From NCBI RefSeq assembly GCF_011290365.1, contig NZ_CP049786.1, positions 1,116,001 to 1,180,000 on the forward strand: a stretch of 64,000 nucleotides of DNA, read 5' to 3'. Under the pieces are notes generated by a model, which saw only the letters and a list, made by a program, of their open reading frames with translations, made no database searches and was not told where the DNA came from. The translations under genes were made by a program, and so were the position numbers. Of the stretch, positions 1-12,523 are shown piece after piece. Within the stretch, counting starts at the first letter, position 1. Each line of letters starts with the position of its first letter. Source of the stretch: Leclercia sp. 29361 (GTDB taxonomy: Bacteria > Pseudomonadota > Gammaproteobacteria > Enterobacterales > Enterobacteriaceae).

Positions 1-649
<649 letters not shown>

Positions 650-677
650 TTCTGCCTGCTTCGTTTAAAGTTTGAGC

Positions 678-713
678 AAAAAACCCGTTGCCTCCCGGCG
701 GCGGGTTTTTTTT
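678..713 (+). terminator. Intrinsic terminator after tig
   Basis: An 11-bp stem (AACCCGTTGCC, two G-U pairs) closes a TCCC loop at 682-706 and runs into eight T residues at 706-713. Confidence 0.9.
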
Positions 714-785
714 ATCACGGTTATAAATCCCAAAGCGTGATAAAACGCCTTTTCAGTGTTAGCGTTAAAACAAAAGATTGTTATG

Positions 786-814
786 CTTGAAATAGGGCTG
801 AGCCGCCCCCATTA
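786..814 (+). promoter_or_regulatory. Sigma-32 heat-shock promoter of clpP
   Basis: CTTGAAA at 786-792 and CCCCATTA at 807-814 are separated by 14 bp, fitting the RpoH consensus. clpP of E. coli is a known heat-shock gene. The 260-bp gap between tig and clpP holds this promoter and the tig terminator. Confidence 0.85.
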
Positions 815-909
815 GTGGGGAAGCAGTATTAAAGAGACTGGCTGATAATCCGTCCACAAGGTTACAATCAGTACAGCAGGTATTTTCATTTTTTATCCAG
901 GAGACGGAA

Positions 910-1533
910 ATGTCATACAGTGGCGAACGAGATAACTTTGCACCCCATATGGCGCTGGTGCCAATGGTTATTGAACAAACCTCTCGAGGTGAACGTTCTT
1001 TTGATATCTACTCCCGTCTGCTTAAAGAACGCGTTATCTTCATGACCGGCCAGGTGGAAGACCACATGGCGAACCTGATCGTAGCGCAGATGCTGTTTCT
1101 GGAAGCGGAAAACCCGGAAAAAGACATTTACCTGTACATCAACTCCCCAGGTGGCGTGATCACTGCCGGGATGTCCATTTACGATACCATGCAGTTCATC
1201 AAGCCTGATGTAAGCACCATTTGTATGGGCCAGGCAGCATCGATGGGCGCATTCCTGCTGACCGCAGGGGCGAAAGGTAAGCGTTTCTGCCTGCCGAACT
1301 CGCGCGTAATGATTCACCAGCCGCTGGGCGGGTACCAGGGCCAGGCAACAGACATTGAAATTCATGCCCGTGAAATCCTGAAGGTAAAAGGGCGCATGAA
1401 TGAACTTATGGCTCATCATACGGGTCAATCATTAGAGCAGATCGAGCGTGATACCGAGCGCGATCGCTTCCTGTCCGCACCAGAGGCAGTAGAGTACGGC
1501 TTAGTCGACTCCATTTTGACCCACCGTAATTGA
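910..1533 (+). CDS. clpP: ATP-dependent Clp protease proteolytic subunit ClpP
   Basis: Serine protease that forms a barrel of two heptameric rings in the cytosol and degrades proteins unfolded by ClpX or ClpA. The 207 residues equal the E. coli length. The catalytic triad is visible: Ser111 in GQAASMGAF, His136 in MIHQPLGG, and Asp185. The first 14 residues (to HMA) correspond to the self-cleaved propeptide of the E. coli enzyme. An AGGAGA ribosome site lies just before the ATG. clpX follows after 127 bp and is probably co-transcribed, as in E. coli. A sigma-32 promoter lies upstream at 786-814. Confidence 0.98.
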   Translation: MSYSGERDNFAPHMALVPMVIEQTSRGERSFDIYSRLLKERVIFMTGQVEDHMANLIVAQMLFLEAENPEKDIYLYINSPGGVITAGMSIYDTMQFIKPDVSTICMGQAASMGAFLLTAGAKGKRFCLPNSRVMIHQPLGGYQGQATDIEIHAREILKVKGRMNELMAHHTGQSLEQIERDTERDRFLSAPEAVEYGLVDSILTHRN

Positions 1534-1660
1534 TGCCCACGGCGCGGGTGTGCCGCTATACTATGGTAGGGCGGCATTTTGCTAATCAGCAGCCTGCGTC
1601 TGAGAATGGCATTTGCGTCGTCATGTGCGGCACAAAGAACTTAAAAAGAGGTTTTGACTC

Positions 1661-2935
1661 ATGACAGATAAACGCAAAGATGGATCGGGCAAACTGCTTT
1701 ATTGCTCTTTTTGCGGCAAAAGCCAGCATGAAGTGCGCAAACTGATTGCCGGGCCATCCGTGTATATCTGCGACGAATGTGTCGACTTATGTAACGACAT
1801 CATCCGCGAAGAGATTAAAGAAGTCGCACCACACCGTGAGCGCAGCGCGTTACCTACGCCGCATGAAATCCGTCATCATCTTGATGACTACGTCATCGGC
1901 CAGGAACAGGCGAAGAAAGTGCTGGCAGTGGCGGTGTACAACCACTACAAACGTCTGCGTAACGGGGATAACAGCAACGGCGTTGAGCTGGGCAAAAGTA
2001 ACATTTTGCTGATCGGCCCAACCGGTTCCGGTAAAACTCTGCTGGCAGAAACCCTGGCGCGTCTGCTGGATGTTCCGTTTACCATGGCGGATGCCACCAC
2101 CCTGACCGAAGCCGGTTATGTGGGTGAGGATGTGGAAAACATCATCCAGAAACTGCTGCAGAAGTGCGATTACGACGTTCAGAAAGCCCAGCGCGGTATC
2201 GTGTATATCGATGAGATCGACAAAATCTCGCGTAAATCCGATAACCCGTCGATCACCCGTGACGTGTCCGGTGAAGGCGTGCAGCAGGCATTGCTGAAAC
2301 TTATCGAAGGGACGGTTGCCGCTGTTCCACCTCAGGGCGGTCGTAAGCATCCTCAGCAGGAGTTCCTGCAGGTTGATACGTCCAAGATCCTGTTTATCTG
2401 TGGCGGTGCGTTTGCTGGCCTGGATAAAGTCATTGCTAACCGCGTTGAAACCGGCTCGGGTATTGGCTTTGGCGCGACGGTGAAGGCGAAGTCTGAAAAA
2501 GCGAAAGAGGGCGAACTGCTGACCCAGGTTGAGCCAGAAGATCTGATCAAGTTTGGTCTGATCCCTGAGTTCATTGGTCGTCTGCCGGTTGTCGCCACCC
2601 TGACAGAACTGAGTGAAGACGCGCTGATTCAGATCCTGAAAGAGCCGAAAAATGCCCTGACCAAGCAGTACCAGGCGTTGTTCAATCTGGAAGGCGTTGA
2701 GCTGGAGTTCCGCGATGAAGCGCTGGATGCGATTGCTAAAAAAGCAATGGCACGTAAAACCGGTGCACGTGGTCTGCGTTCAATCGTTGAAGCTGCCCTG
2801 CTCGATACCATGTACGATCTTCCTTCAATGGAAGAGGTCGAAAAAGTGGTTATCGACGAGTCCGTCATTGCTGGTCAAAGCAAGCCGCTGCTGATTTACG
2901 GCACGCCGGAAGCCCAGCAGGCCTCTGGCGAATAA
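1661..2935 (+). CDS. clpX: ATP-dependent unfoldase ClpX
   Basis: AAA+ unfoldase that recognises tagged substrates such as ssrA-tagged proteins and feeds them to ClpP. It has 424 residues, as in E. coli. Domains in order: N-terminal C4 zinc-binding domain (Cys15, Cys18, Cys37, Cys40); Walker A GPTGSGKT at 119-126; GYVG pore loop at 152-155; Walker B VYIDEID at 181-187; IGF loop at 268-270, which docks on ClpP; C-terminal small AAA+ domain. It is followed by a strong terminator and then by lon. Confidence 0.98.
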   Translation: MTDKRKDGSGKLLYCSFCGKSQHEVRKLIAGPSVYICDECVDLCNDIIREEIKEVAPHRERSALPTPHEIRHHLDDYVIGQEQAKKVLAVAVYNHYKRLRNGDNSNGVELGKSNILLIGPTGSGKTLLAETLARLLDVPFTMADATTLTEAGYVGEDVENIIQKLLQKCDYDVQKAQRGIVYIDEIDKISRKSDNPSITRDVSGEGVQQALLKLIEGTVAAVPPQGGRKHPQQEFLQVDTSKILFICGGAFAGLDKVIANRVETGSGIGFGATVKAKSEKAKEGELLTQVEPEDLIKFGLIPEFIGRLPVVATLTELSEDALIQILKEPKNALTKQYQALFNLEGVELEFRDEALDAIAKKAMARKTGARGLRSIVEAALLDTMYDLPSMEEVEKVVIDESVIAGQSKPLLIYGTPEAQQASGE

Positions 2936-2963
2936 TTCGCCAGAGCATACAAGCAGTTAATCA

Positions 2964-2995
2964 AAAAGGGGGGATTTAATCCCCCCTTTTATTTT
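2964..2995 (+). terminator. Intrinsic terminator after clpX
   Basis: An 11-bp perfect stem (AAAAGGGGGGA / TCCCCCCTTTT) with a 5-nt loop spans 2964-2990 and is followed by a T-rich tail. Confidence 0.92.
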
Positions 2996-3007
2996 TCCGT
3001 AAACATG

Positions 3008-3037
3008 GCGTTGAATGTGTGGGAATCATCCCCATAT
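3008..3037 (+). promoter_or_regulatory. Sigma-32 heat-shock promoter of lon
   Basis: GCGTTGAA at 3008-3015 and CCCCATAT at 3030-3037 are 14 bp apart, with the same architecture as the E. coli lon heat-shock promoter. Confidence 0.85.
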
Positions 3038-3119
3038 ACTGGATTACATGTTAATGGTTGCATGAAGCACAGTCCTGCAACCTGATTACCTGGCGGACAC
3101 TAAACTAAGAGAGAGCTCT

Positions 3120-5474
3120 ATGAATCCTGAGCGTTCTGAACGCATTGAAATCCCCGTATTGCCGTTGCGCGATGTGGTGGTTTATCCGCACATGGTCATA
3201 CCCTTATTTGTAGGGCGGGAAAAATCTATCCGTTGCCTTGAAGCCGCCATGGATCATGATAAAAAAATCATGCTGGTTGCGCAGAAAGAAGCATCAACGG
3301 ATGAGCCGGGTGTAAACGATCTTTTCACCGTCGGGACCGTGGCCTCTATTTTACAAATGCTGAAGCTGCCTGATGGCACCGTGAAGGTGCTGGTCGAGGG
3401 GCTGCAGCGTGCGCGTATTACCACGCTATCTGATGATGGCGAACACTTCGCAGCAAAAGCCGAATACCTGGACTCGCCTCAGCTTGACGAGCGTGAGCAG
3501 GAGGTGCTGGTTCGCACCGCGATCAGTCAGTTTGAAGGCTATATCAAGCTGAACAAAAAAATCCCACCAGAAGTGCTGACGTCGCTGAACAGCATCGACG
3601 ATCCTGCACGTCTGGCTGACACCATCGCTGCGCACATGCCGCTGAAGCTGGCTGACAAACAGTCCGTGCTGGAGATGTCCGACGTTAACGAACGTCTGGA
3701 ATATCTGATGGCGATGATGGAGTCTGAAATCGATCTGCTGCAGGTTGAGAAACGCATTCGCAACCGCGTGAAAAAGCAGATGGAGAAATCTCAGCGTGAG
3801 TACTACCTGAATGAGCAAATGAAAGCCATCCAGAAAGAGCTCGGTGAGATGGACGACGCGCCGGACGAAAACGAAGCGCTGAAGCGCAAGATCGACGCGG
3901 CGAAAATGCCAAAAGAGGCAAAAGAGAAGGCCGAAGCAGAACTGCAGAAGCTGAAAATGATGTCTCCGATGTCGGCGGAAGCGACGGTGGTTCGCGGCTA
4001 TATCGAGTGGATGGTTCAGGTTCCCTGGAATGCCCGCAGCAAGGTCAAAAAAGACCTGCGTCAGGCCCAGGAGATCCTGGATACCGACCACTACGGCCTG
4101 GAACGCGTCAAAGACCGCATCCTTGAGTATCTCGCGGTTCAGAGCCGTGTTAATAAGCTCAAGGGCCCAATTCTGTGCCTGGTCGGGCCGCCGGGGGTGG
4201 GTAAGACCTCTCTGGGCCAGTCCATTGCCAAAGCGACCGGACGTAAGTACATCCGTATGGCGCTGGGCGGCGTGCGTGACGAAGCGGAAATCCGCGGTCA
4301 CCGTCGAACCTATATCGGTTCCATGCCGGGCAAATTGATCCAGAAAATGGCAAAAGTAGGGGTTAAAAACCCACTGTTCCTGCTGGATGAGATCGACAAA
4401 ATGTCGTCCGACATGCGTGGCGATCCGGCTTCAGCCCTGCTTGAAGTGCTGGATCCAGAGCAGAACGTGGCGTTCAGCGATCACTACCTGGAAGTGGACT
4501 ACGACCTCAGCGATGTGATGTTCGTGGCTACCTCCAACTCCATGAACATCCCGGCCCCGCTGCTGGATCGTATGGAAGTGATCCGTCTTTCTGGCTACAC
4601 CGAAGACGAAAAACTGAACATTGCCCGTCGTCACCTGCTGTCGAAGCAGATTGAACGTAACGCACTGAAAGAGAGCGAATTGACCGTTGATGACAGTGCG
4701 ATCATCGGCATTATTCGTTACTACACCCGTGAAGCGGGCGTGCGTAGCCTGGAGCGCGAAATCTCCAAGCTGTGTCGTAAGGCGGTGAAACAGCTGCTGC
4801 TCGACAAGACGCTGAAGCACATTGAAATTAATGGCGACAATCTGCACGAATATCTCGGGGTTCAGCGTTACGACTATGGCCGTGCGGACAGCGAAAACCG
4901 CGTCGGTCAGGTAACTGGTCTGGCGTGGACGGAAGTGGGTGGCGATCTGCTGACCATTGAAACCGCCTGCGTACCGGGTAAAGGTAAGCTGACCTACACC
5001 GGCTCGCTGGGTGAAGTGATGCAGGAGTCCATTCAGGCTGCGCTGACCGTGGTGCGCGCGCGTGCGGAAAAACTGGGTATCAATCCGGACTTTTACGAAA
5101 AACGCGACATTCACGTTCACGTGCCGGAAGGGGCAACGCCGAAAGATGGTCCAAGCGCGGGTATCGCGATGTGTAGCGCCCTGGTCTCCTGCCTGACCGG
5201 CAACCCGGTGCGTGCTGATGTGGCGATGACCGGTGAAATCACCCTGCGTGGCCAGGTTCTGCCGATTGGCGGTTTGAAAGAAAAACTGCTGGCTGCACAC
5301 CGTGGCGGCATTAAAACGGTCCTCATCCCGTATGAGAACAAGCGCGATCTGGAAGAGATTCCGGATAACGTTATCGCCGATCTGGATATTCATCCGGTGA
5401 AACGAATTGAGGAAGTTCTGACCCTTGCACTGCAGAATGAGCCTTACGGAATGCAGGTTGTGACCGCAAAATAG
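3120..5474 (+). CDS. lon: ATP-dependent protease Lon
   Basis: Homohexameric cytosolic AAA+ serine protease that degrades misfolded proteins and regulators such as SulA and RcsA in E. coli. It has 784 residues, the E. coli length. An N-terminal substrate-binding domain with a long coiled coil leads into the AAA+ module (Walker A GPPGVGKT) and the C-terminal protease domain with the Ser-Lys dyad: Ser679 in PKDGPSAG and Lys722 in GGLKEKLL, both placed by codon counting. It has its own heat-shock promoter and terminator, so it is a single-gene unit. Confidence 0.98.
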   Translation: MNPERSERIEIPVLPLRDVVVYPHMVIPLFVGREKSIRCLEAAMDHDKKIMLVAQKEASTDEPGVNDLFTVGTVASILQMLKLPDGTVKVLVEGLQRARITTLSDDGEHFAAKAEYLDSPQLDEREQEVLVRTAISQFEGYIKLNKKIPPEVLTSLNSIDDPARLADTIAAHMPLKLADKQSVLEMSDVNERLEYLMAMMESEIDLLQVEKRIRNRVKKQMEKSQREYYLNEQMKAIQKELGEMDDAPDENEALKRKIDAAKMPKEAKEKAEAELQKLKMMSPMSAEATVVRGYIEWMVQVPWNARSKVKKDLRQAQEILDTDHYGLERVKDRILEYLAVQSRVNKLKGPILCLVGPPGVGKTSLGQSIAKATGRKYIRMALGGVRDEAEIRGHRRTYIGSMPGKLIQKMAKVGVKNPLFLLDEIDKMSSDMRGDPASALLEVLDPEQNVAFSDHYLEVDYDLSDVMFVATSNSMNIPAPLLDRMEVIRLSGYTEDEKLNIARRHLLSKQIERNALKESELTVDDSAIIGIIRYYTREAGVRSLEREISKLCRKAVKQLLLDKTLKHIEINGDNLHEYLGVQRYDYGRADSENRVGQVTGLAWTEVGGDLLTIETACVPGKGKLTYTGSLGEVMQESIQAALTVVRARAEKLGINPDFYEKRDIHVHVPEGATPKDGPSAGIAMCSALVSCLTGNPVRADVAMTGEITLRGQVLPIGGLKEKLLAAHRGGIKTVLIPYENKRDLEEIPDNVIADLDIHPVKRIEEVLTLALQNEPYGMQVVTAK

Positions 5475-5504
5475 TGACCTCGCGCAAAGAGCGTCAATAA
5501 AAAC

Positions 5505-5543
5505 AAGGCTGGTGAGCGATTTCGGGCTTGCCAGCCTTTTTTT
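5505..5543 (+). terminator. Intrinsic terminator after lon
   Basis: An imperfect stem (AAGGCTGG pairing with CCAGCCTT, extended by GAGC/GCTT pairs) precedes a run of T residues from 5537. Confidence 0.88.
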
Positions 5544-5684
5544 GTATAGCTAATTTAGATTGCTGATTGGGCCAGCCATCAACAACGGGTGTTGTAAGGT
5601 CATGGCAGGCCTGATATAACTGCTGCGCGGTCGCGTTGTGAAGGATTCAGACGCGATATAAATTATAAAGAGAGGAAGAGAAGA

Positions 5685-5957
5685 GTGAATAAATCTCAAC
5701 TGATTGACAAAATTGCTGCGGGTGCTGACATCTCCAAAGCTGCGGCTGGACGTGCGTTAGATGCTTTGATTGCTTCTGTTACCGAATCTCTGCAGGCTGG
5801 GGACGACGTGGCGCTGGTAGGTTTTGGTACTTTTGCTGTTAAAGAGCGTGCTGCCCGTACTGGCCGCAACCCTCAGACCGGTAAAGAGATCACCATCGCT
5901 GCTGCTAAAGTTCCGGGCTTCCGCGCCGGCAAAGCGCTGAAAGACGCAGTAAACTGA
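5685..5957 (+). CDS. hupB: DNA-binding protein HU-beta
   Basis: Small nucleoid protein that bends DNA non-specifically, usually as a heterodimer with HU-alpha. It has 90 residues, the family length. The start is GTG at 5685, as in E. coli, behind a purine-rich AGAGGAAGAG site. The sequence shows the N-terminal helices and the conserved RNPQTGKEI beta-arm region (about residues 61-70) that inserts into the minor groove. It lies between lon and ppiD with terminators on both sides. Confidence 0.97.
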   Translation: MNKSQLIDKIAAGADISKAAAGRALDALIASVTESLQAGDDVALVGFGTFAVKERAARTGRNPQTGKEITIAAAKVPGFRAGKALKDAVN

Positions 5958-5990
5958 TCGCTTTCTTACTTCAGGGAAGTTGAAAAGTAC

Positions 5991-6020
5991 AAGGGCGCAT
6001 CATTTGATGTGCCTTTTTTG
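5991..6020 (+). terminator. Intrinsic terminator after hupB
   Basis: GGCGCATCA pairs with TGATGTGCC (one G-U) around a short TT loop and is followed by TTTTTT. Confidence 0.85.
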
Positions 6021-6168
6021 TTTGTCCAGGCCTGATTTATGTGAGTTTATGCGAGTTGTGGGCTGACAATCGCCCCGGTTTCTTGTCACAATACGTCTTT
6101 ATGCGCTGCGGTCAGGATTTCCGCCAGCGTCAGGTCACCAGTCACCTACAGCGGAGTGTGGTTACACC

Positions 6169-8548
<2,380 letters not shown>

Positions 8549-8582
8549 TAACTTGCACAGTGGCAAAAATTTGCCAGGATAA

Positions 8583-8607
8583 AGAGGTCATACCAGTTAT
8601 GACCTCT
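8583..8607 (+). promoter_or_regulatory. FadR operator upstream of fadM
   Basis: On the minus strand 8598-8583 reads AACTGGTATGACCTCT, which fits the FadR consensus (NCTGGT-N2-GACC core). fadM is a known FadR-repressed gene in E. coli. The site is embedded in a perfect inverted repeat, AGAGGTCAT / ATGACCTCT with a 7-nt spacer (8583-8607). It lies 37 bp before the fadM start. Confidence 0.75.
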
Positions 8608-8644
8608 GACTCTTACAAATAACAACCCTGAAGGCTATTGCGCT

Positions 8645-9043
8645 ATGCAGACCCAAATCAAAGTACGCGGTTATCACCTTGATGTTTATCAACACGTTAA
8701 TAACGCACGTTATCTCGAGTTTCTCGAAGAGGCGCGCTGGGAAGGGCTGGAAAACAGCGACAGCTTTCAGTGGATGACCGAGCGGCGTATCGCCTTTGTG
8801 GTGGCGAATATCAACATTAACTATCGCCGTCCTGCGGTGCTCAGCGATCTTCTCACCGTCAACAGCCAGCTTCAGCAGCTAAACGGCAAAAGTGGGATAT
8901 TAAGTCAGGTGGTGACGCTGGAACCGGAAGGGCAGGTGGTGGCAGATGCGTTAATTACCTTTGTCTGCATCGATTTGAAAACGCAGAAAGCGCTGCCGCT
9001 GGAAGGGGAACTGCGTGAGAAGCTGGAGCTGTTAATAACATAA
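8645..9043 (+). CDS. fadM: Long-chain acyl-CoA thioesterase FadM
   Basis: 132-residue single-hotdog thioesterase that hydrolyses long-chain acyl-CoAs produced during beta-oxidation, including 3,5-tetradecadienoyl-CoA in E. coli. Length and sequence match E. coli FadM (YbaW). The conserved 4HBT motif is visible near the N-terminus: Asp13 in GYHLDVYQHVNN, the usual catalytic carboxylate, then YLEFLEEAR. The operator at 8583-8607 indicates repression by FadR and release when fatty acids are present. It converges on queC. Confidence 0.96.
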   Translation: MQTQIKVRGYHLDVYQHVNNARYLEFLEEARWEGLENSDSFQWMTERRIAFVVANININYRRPAVLSDLLTVNSQLQQLNGKSGILSQVVTLEPEGQVVADALITFVCIDLKTQKALPLEGELREKLELLIT

Positions 9044-9055
9044 GCCCGCTTTTGA

Positions 9056-9085
9056 TGCCGGGCGAAGCAGATCCTTCACCCGGCA
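9056..9085. repeat. REP-like hairpin between fadM and queC
   Basis: TGCCGGGCGAAG pairs with CTTCACCCGGCA (one mismatch) around CAGATC. It lies in the 54-bp gap between convergent genes and probably ends transcription or stabilises both mRNAs. No T run follows on either strand. Confidence 0.6.
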
Positions 9086-9097
9086 GGCTGGCCCGGA

Positions 9098-9793
9098 TTA
9101 ATTAAGACCGGTTTTCTTTTTCAGAGCCGCCATCACCCCGACTTTATCCGACAGATAATGATTCAGGCCGTTGGCACGCAGATTACAGGCGGCGCACTGA
9201 CCGCAGCCATCGCCCTGAATGCCGTTGTAGCAGGTCAGCGTTTCGTTACGCACCAGATCCAGCTTGCCCCAGTAGTCAGCCAGTGCCCAGGTTTCGGCTT
9301 TATCGAGCCACATAAGCGGCGTTTCGAAGCGGATATCTTTGGCCATCCCCAGACTCACTGCATGGTTGAGGGCTTTCACAAACTCGTCGCGACAGTCCGG
9401 GTAGCCGGAGAAGTCGGTTTCGCACACGCCGGTAATGATCGCCTCGGCTTTGACCTGGTAAGCATAGATGGCGGTCAGGGTCAGGAAGAGGATATTACGT
9501 CCCGGCACGAAGGTATTCGGGATCCCCTCGGCGTCCGGTTCGTAGTCCGGCACCGGAATACTGTCGCGGGTGAGGCTGCTCACCGCCAGTTCATTCAGCA
9601 GGGTGACATCCAGAACCTTATGCGCCCGTGCGCCGAGTTTCACCGCCAGTTTCTGCGCGACCTCAATCTCTTCGCTATGGCGCTGACCATAGTCAAAAGT
9701 CACGCAATGGACTTCATCATATTGCTGCAGAGCCTGAACCAGACAGGTGGTGGAGTCCTGGCCTCCACTGAACACGACAACGGCACGTTTCAT
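9098..9793 (-). CDS. queC: 7-cyano-7-deazaguanine synthase QueC
   Basis: ATP-dependent enzyme that converts 7-carboxy-7-deazaguanine and ammonia to preQ0 in queuosine tRNA biosynthesis. The start at 9793 gives 231 residues ([14 protein letters not shown]), as in E. coli; a GGGAAG site lies in front of it. The upstream ATG at 9805 would add only MGRL and is less likely. The PP-loop SGGQDS is at residues 9-14. A C-terminal zinc site is visible as [16 protein letters not shown]. Confidence 0.96.
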   Translation of the reverse strand: MKRAVVVFSGGQDSTTCLVQALQQYDEVHCVTFDYGQRHSEEIEVAQKLAVKLGARAHKVLDVTLLNELAVSSLTRDSIPVPDYEPDAEGIPNTFVPGRNILFLTLTAIYAYQVKAEAIITGVCETDFSGYPDCRDEFVKALNHAVSLGMAKDIRFETPLMWLDKAETWALADYWGKLDLVRNETLTCYNGIQGDGCGQCAACNLRANGLNHYLSDKVGVMAALKKKTGLN

Positions 9794-9859
9794 TAATCTT
9801 CCCAACTTTGACGGATAAAAACGTATGGTAACGTCTGCCCGTGACGGCGACCAGCTTCT

Positions 9860-11560
9860 TCACGTTTTCGGGGCGGGCAGCCAGGCCTCGGTAAAATCAA
9901 ACCAGCCGCGCGGATTCAGGCGGATGCCGTTCACCCCCGGCGGGGCGCTGATTTGATACTGATAGTTGAACAGCGGCGTCAGGACAGCACGCTCCATTAA
10001 TTGTGCGAACACCTCTTTTAATGCCAGATGGCGCGCCGCGGCGTCGGGTTGAATCTGAACCGCATCCAGGGTCGCCATCAGGTGCGCAAACTGCGGGGCG
10101 CTGAGCAGATACGGCCAGAGCGCATCGCAGCGTAACCACTGCTCCAGGGTGTATTCCGGTGCCTCACCAATCAACCTGTCGCCCATCATGATATCGGCCT
10201 CCGCCAGGGCGGTGCAGCCATCCCAGGTTTTCGCGTCATGAAAAATCACCGTCAGCTGGCAGCCTTCGTGGGCCAGGTAGCGTTTAAGCTGTTCCGCCAT
10301 GGTGTGTAACTCTACCGGCAGGTGATAGATCAGGGTCAGCGTCTCCGGCAGCGCGATAGTCTGCGCCTGCGGCCACCGGGGGATAGACCATCCCGGGAGC
10401 AACTCCTGAGTCGGGGTGATGAGATTCTCGTCCAGCGGCAGGGTATGCAGCAGCGAGGTGTGATGAATGATGTCGATCAGCCTGCGGGCCTGGGCCTCGC
10501 TTAACCTGCCGCTCTGCTTCAGCGTGAGATAGCAAAAGCCGAGGCTGATGCTGTTACTGACCAGCCGCAGGCTGGCGAGTTCTTCCGGCTCGCCAATGGC
10601 GATCTGCACCGGATGGCGGCAGCTGGTGCCTAAATCCTGGTCAAAAAGCTGGGGGGTGATCCAGTATTCGATGGCTTTCAGCAGCGGATGGCCCAGATGA
10701 TACTGCTCGTGGCTCTCGAGCCGGACCAGATCCGCGTCGTATATCGCCAGCCGAAACGGTCCGCTCCCCGTCAGGGGCTGTTCAGGGTGAGCAAGACGAC
10801 TGCAATAGCTTGCCAGACGGTGCGCCAGCCAGTAATCCGGCTGATGTAACACAAAGGTCAGGCACTGCGGGTGGGTCACCGCAATTTGATTCACGCTGTT
10901 AAACAGTTTGCGCAGCGCGGGCAGGGTGAGCAGCCGCGCCAGCTGGCTCTGGAGCTGAGCCGCCTCGACTTTGTCCCCGTTATGCCAGTGCAGCGTGGAG
11001 CGAATATAGAAGTGCCAGCGCAGCCCGTCGGCTGAGATCTCCCAGTGATGCGCCAGATCGCCGCCCGGCTCGCTGCTGGTGTCGCTGAACCGCGTCAGGC
11101 CGGAAAAGATCTGCCCGACCAGATGCTGCTCGGCGCGGCCGGGCAAAAAGCCCGGATGGAGCGGATCGAGGGGCCGGTAATAGGGAATGCGCAGCGTCGG
11201 GGTATTGTTCTGCCACTGCCCGCCGAGAAAAGGATGCAGCAGGGCACGCAGCGCCTGGGGTGCCAGCTGGGCCAGTTCCAGCGCGTTGTGCTGCTGGCCG
11301 TTTTTGAGCGCCTGCTCCATCATCGTATTGCGCAGCGATTCTGGCGTGACGTGAAAGCGCAGCTCGCCGCGCTTACCGCGCCCGGACTGTGCCTGCCAGC
11401 TCAGCCAGCCCGCCTCCTGGGCCTGACGCAAAAGCGTGCGCACATGTCGTTCGCTGCAAAAACAGCGGCTGGCCAGTTCGGCCACGCTCACCTGCTGCGG
11501 CGCACCAGCTGAGGGCTGCCACAGTCTCTGGTACTGATTAAGTCGATTAAGCTGGCGCAT
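9860..11560 (-). CDS. ybaE: SgrR-family regulator / solute-binding domain protein YbaE
   Basis: 566-residue protein matching E. coli YbaE in length and arrangement. An SgrR-type winged helix-turn-helix is N-terminal (about residues 20-75, with SVAELASRCFCSERHVRTLLRQ). A periplasmic-binding-protein-like domain of the SBP_bac_5 type follows (about 150-560). There is no signal peptide, so the binding domain is probably a cytoplasmic ligand sensor, as in SgrR. The ligand is unknown. It is divergent from cof, with a 101-bp shared promoter region. No SgrS-like RNA is evident beside it. Confidence 0.88.
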   Translation of the reverse strand: MRQLNRLNQYQRLWQPSAGAPQQVSVAELASRCFCSERHVRTLLRQAQEAGWLSWQAQSGRGKRGELRFHVTPESLRNTMMEQALKNGQQHNALELAQLAPQALRALLHPFLGGQWQNNTPTLRIPYYRPLDPLHPGFLPGRAEQHLVGQIFSGLTRFSDTSSEPGGDLAHHWEISADGLRWHFYIRSTLHWHNGDKVEAAQLQSQLARLLTLPALRKLFNSVNQIAVTHPQCLTFVLHQPDYWLAHRLASYCSRLAHPEQPLTGSGPFRLAIYDADLVRLESHEQYHLGHPLLKAIEYWITPQLFDQDLGTSCRHPVQIAIGEPEELASLRLVSNSISLGFCYLTLKQSGRLSEAQARRLIDIIHHTSLLHTLPLDENLITPTQELLPGWSIPRWPQAQTIALPETLTLIYHLPVELHTMAEQLKRYLAHEGCQLTVIFHDAKTWDGCTALAEADIMMGDRLIGEAPEYTLEQWLRCDALWPYLLSAPQFAHLMATLDAVQIQPDAAARHLALKEVFAQLMERAVLTPLFNYQYQISAPPGVNGIRLNPRGWFDFTEAWLPAPKT

Positions 11561-11661
11561 AGTAAACCCGGAACAATAATTTCCATCTATTCAGTATTAC
11601 TTCCGTATATATCACGCAATACTGATGCACAAGTTAACCTCCTCACATTTTCGGAGTTCCC

Positions 11662-12480
11662 ATGGCGCGGCTGGCTGCATTTGATATGGACGGCACCTTG
11701 TTAATGCCGGACCACCGTTTAGGCGACAAGACGCTGAGCACGCTTAAGCGACTGCATGAGCGCGACATTACGCTCACCTTCGCCACCGGACGGCATGTGC
11801 TGGAGATGCGCCACCTGATGGGCGCGCTTGCCCTCGATGCGTTTTTGATTACCGGCAACGGGACGCGCATTCACTCCCTGGAAGGCGAGGTGCTCTATCG
11901 TCAGGATTTGGCGCCGGACGTGGCGGAGCAGGTGCTGCATACCACCTGGGATACCCAGGCCAGCATTCACGTGTTTAATGATACTGGCTGGCTGACCGGT
12001 AAACCGATCCCGGCGCTGCTGGACGCGCACGTCTACAGCGGCTTCCAGTATCAACTGACCGATCTGCGCCGTATTCCGGCGCACGCGGTGACCAAAATCT
12101 GTTTCTGCAGCGATCACGACGATCTCTGCCGCCTGCGCATTCAGCTTAACGAGGCGCTGGGCAACCGCGCGCACCTGACCTTCTCGGCAATAGATTGCCT
12201 CGAAGTGCTGCCGGTCGGGTGCAACAAAGGTTCCGCCCTGGCGGTGCTGAGCGATCATCTGGGCTTAACGATGCAGGAGTGTATGGCGTTTGGCGATGCG
12301 ATGAACGATCGCGAGATGCTGGGCAGCGTAGGCCGCGGCCTGATCATGGGCAATGCGATGCCGCAGCTGATCGCTGAGCTCTCGCATTTACCGGTTATCG
12401 GACACTGCCGCAACGAGGCCGTGTCCCACTTTTTAACCCATTGGCTGGATACACCTGATCTTCCTTATTCCCCCGAATAG
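11662..12480 (+). CDS. cof: HMP-PP phosphatase Cof (HAD family)
   Basis: Haloacid-dehalogenase-type phosphatase of 272 residues, as in E. coli. E. coli Cof hydrolyses the thiamin precursor HMP-PP and also acts on other phosphates such as PLP. Motif I is DMDGT at residues 8-12 and motif IV is GDAMND at 211-216, with a C2-type cap between them. It is followed by a terminator and by the convergent cysteine desulfhydrase-like gene. Confidence 0.95.
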   Translation: MARLAAFDMDGTLLMPDHRLGDKTLSTLKRLHERDITLTFATGRHVLEMRHLMGALALDAFLITGNGTRIHSLEGEVLYRQDLAPDVAEQVLHTTWDTQASIHVFNDTGWLTGKPIPALLDAHVYSGFQYQLTDLRRIPAHAVTKICFCSDHDDLCRLRIQLNEALGNRAHLTFSAIDCLEVLPVGCNKGSALAVLSDHLGLTMQECMAFGDAMNDREMLGSVGRGLIMGNAMPQLIAELSHLPVIGHCRNEAVSHFLTHWLDTPDLPYSPE

Positions 12481-12495
12481 TGAGACCCTTCCAGC

Positions 12496-12523
12496 AAGCC
12501 AGACGACAGTCTGGCTTTTTTTA
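12496..12523 (+). terminator. Intrinsic terminator after cof
   Basis: AAGCCAGAC / GTCTGGCTT stem with a GACA loop, followed by TTTTTTTA. The T tract overlaps the stop codon of the convergent gene. Confidence 0.88.
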
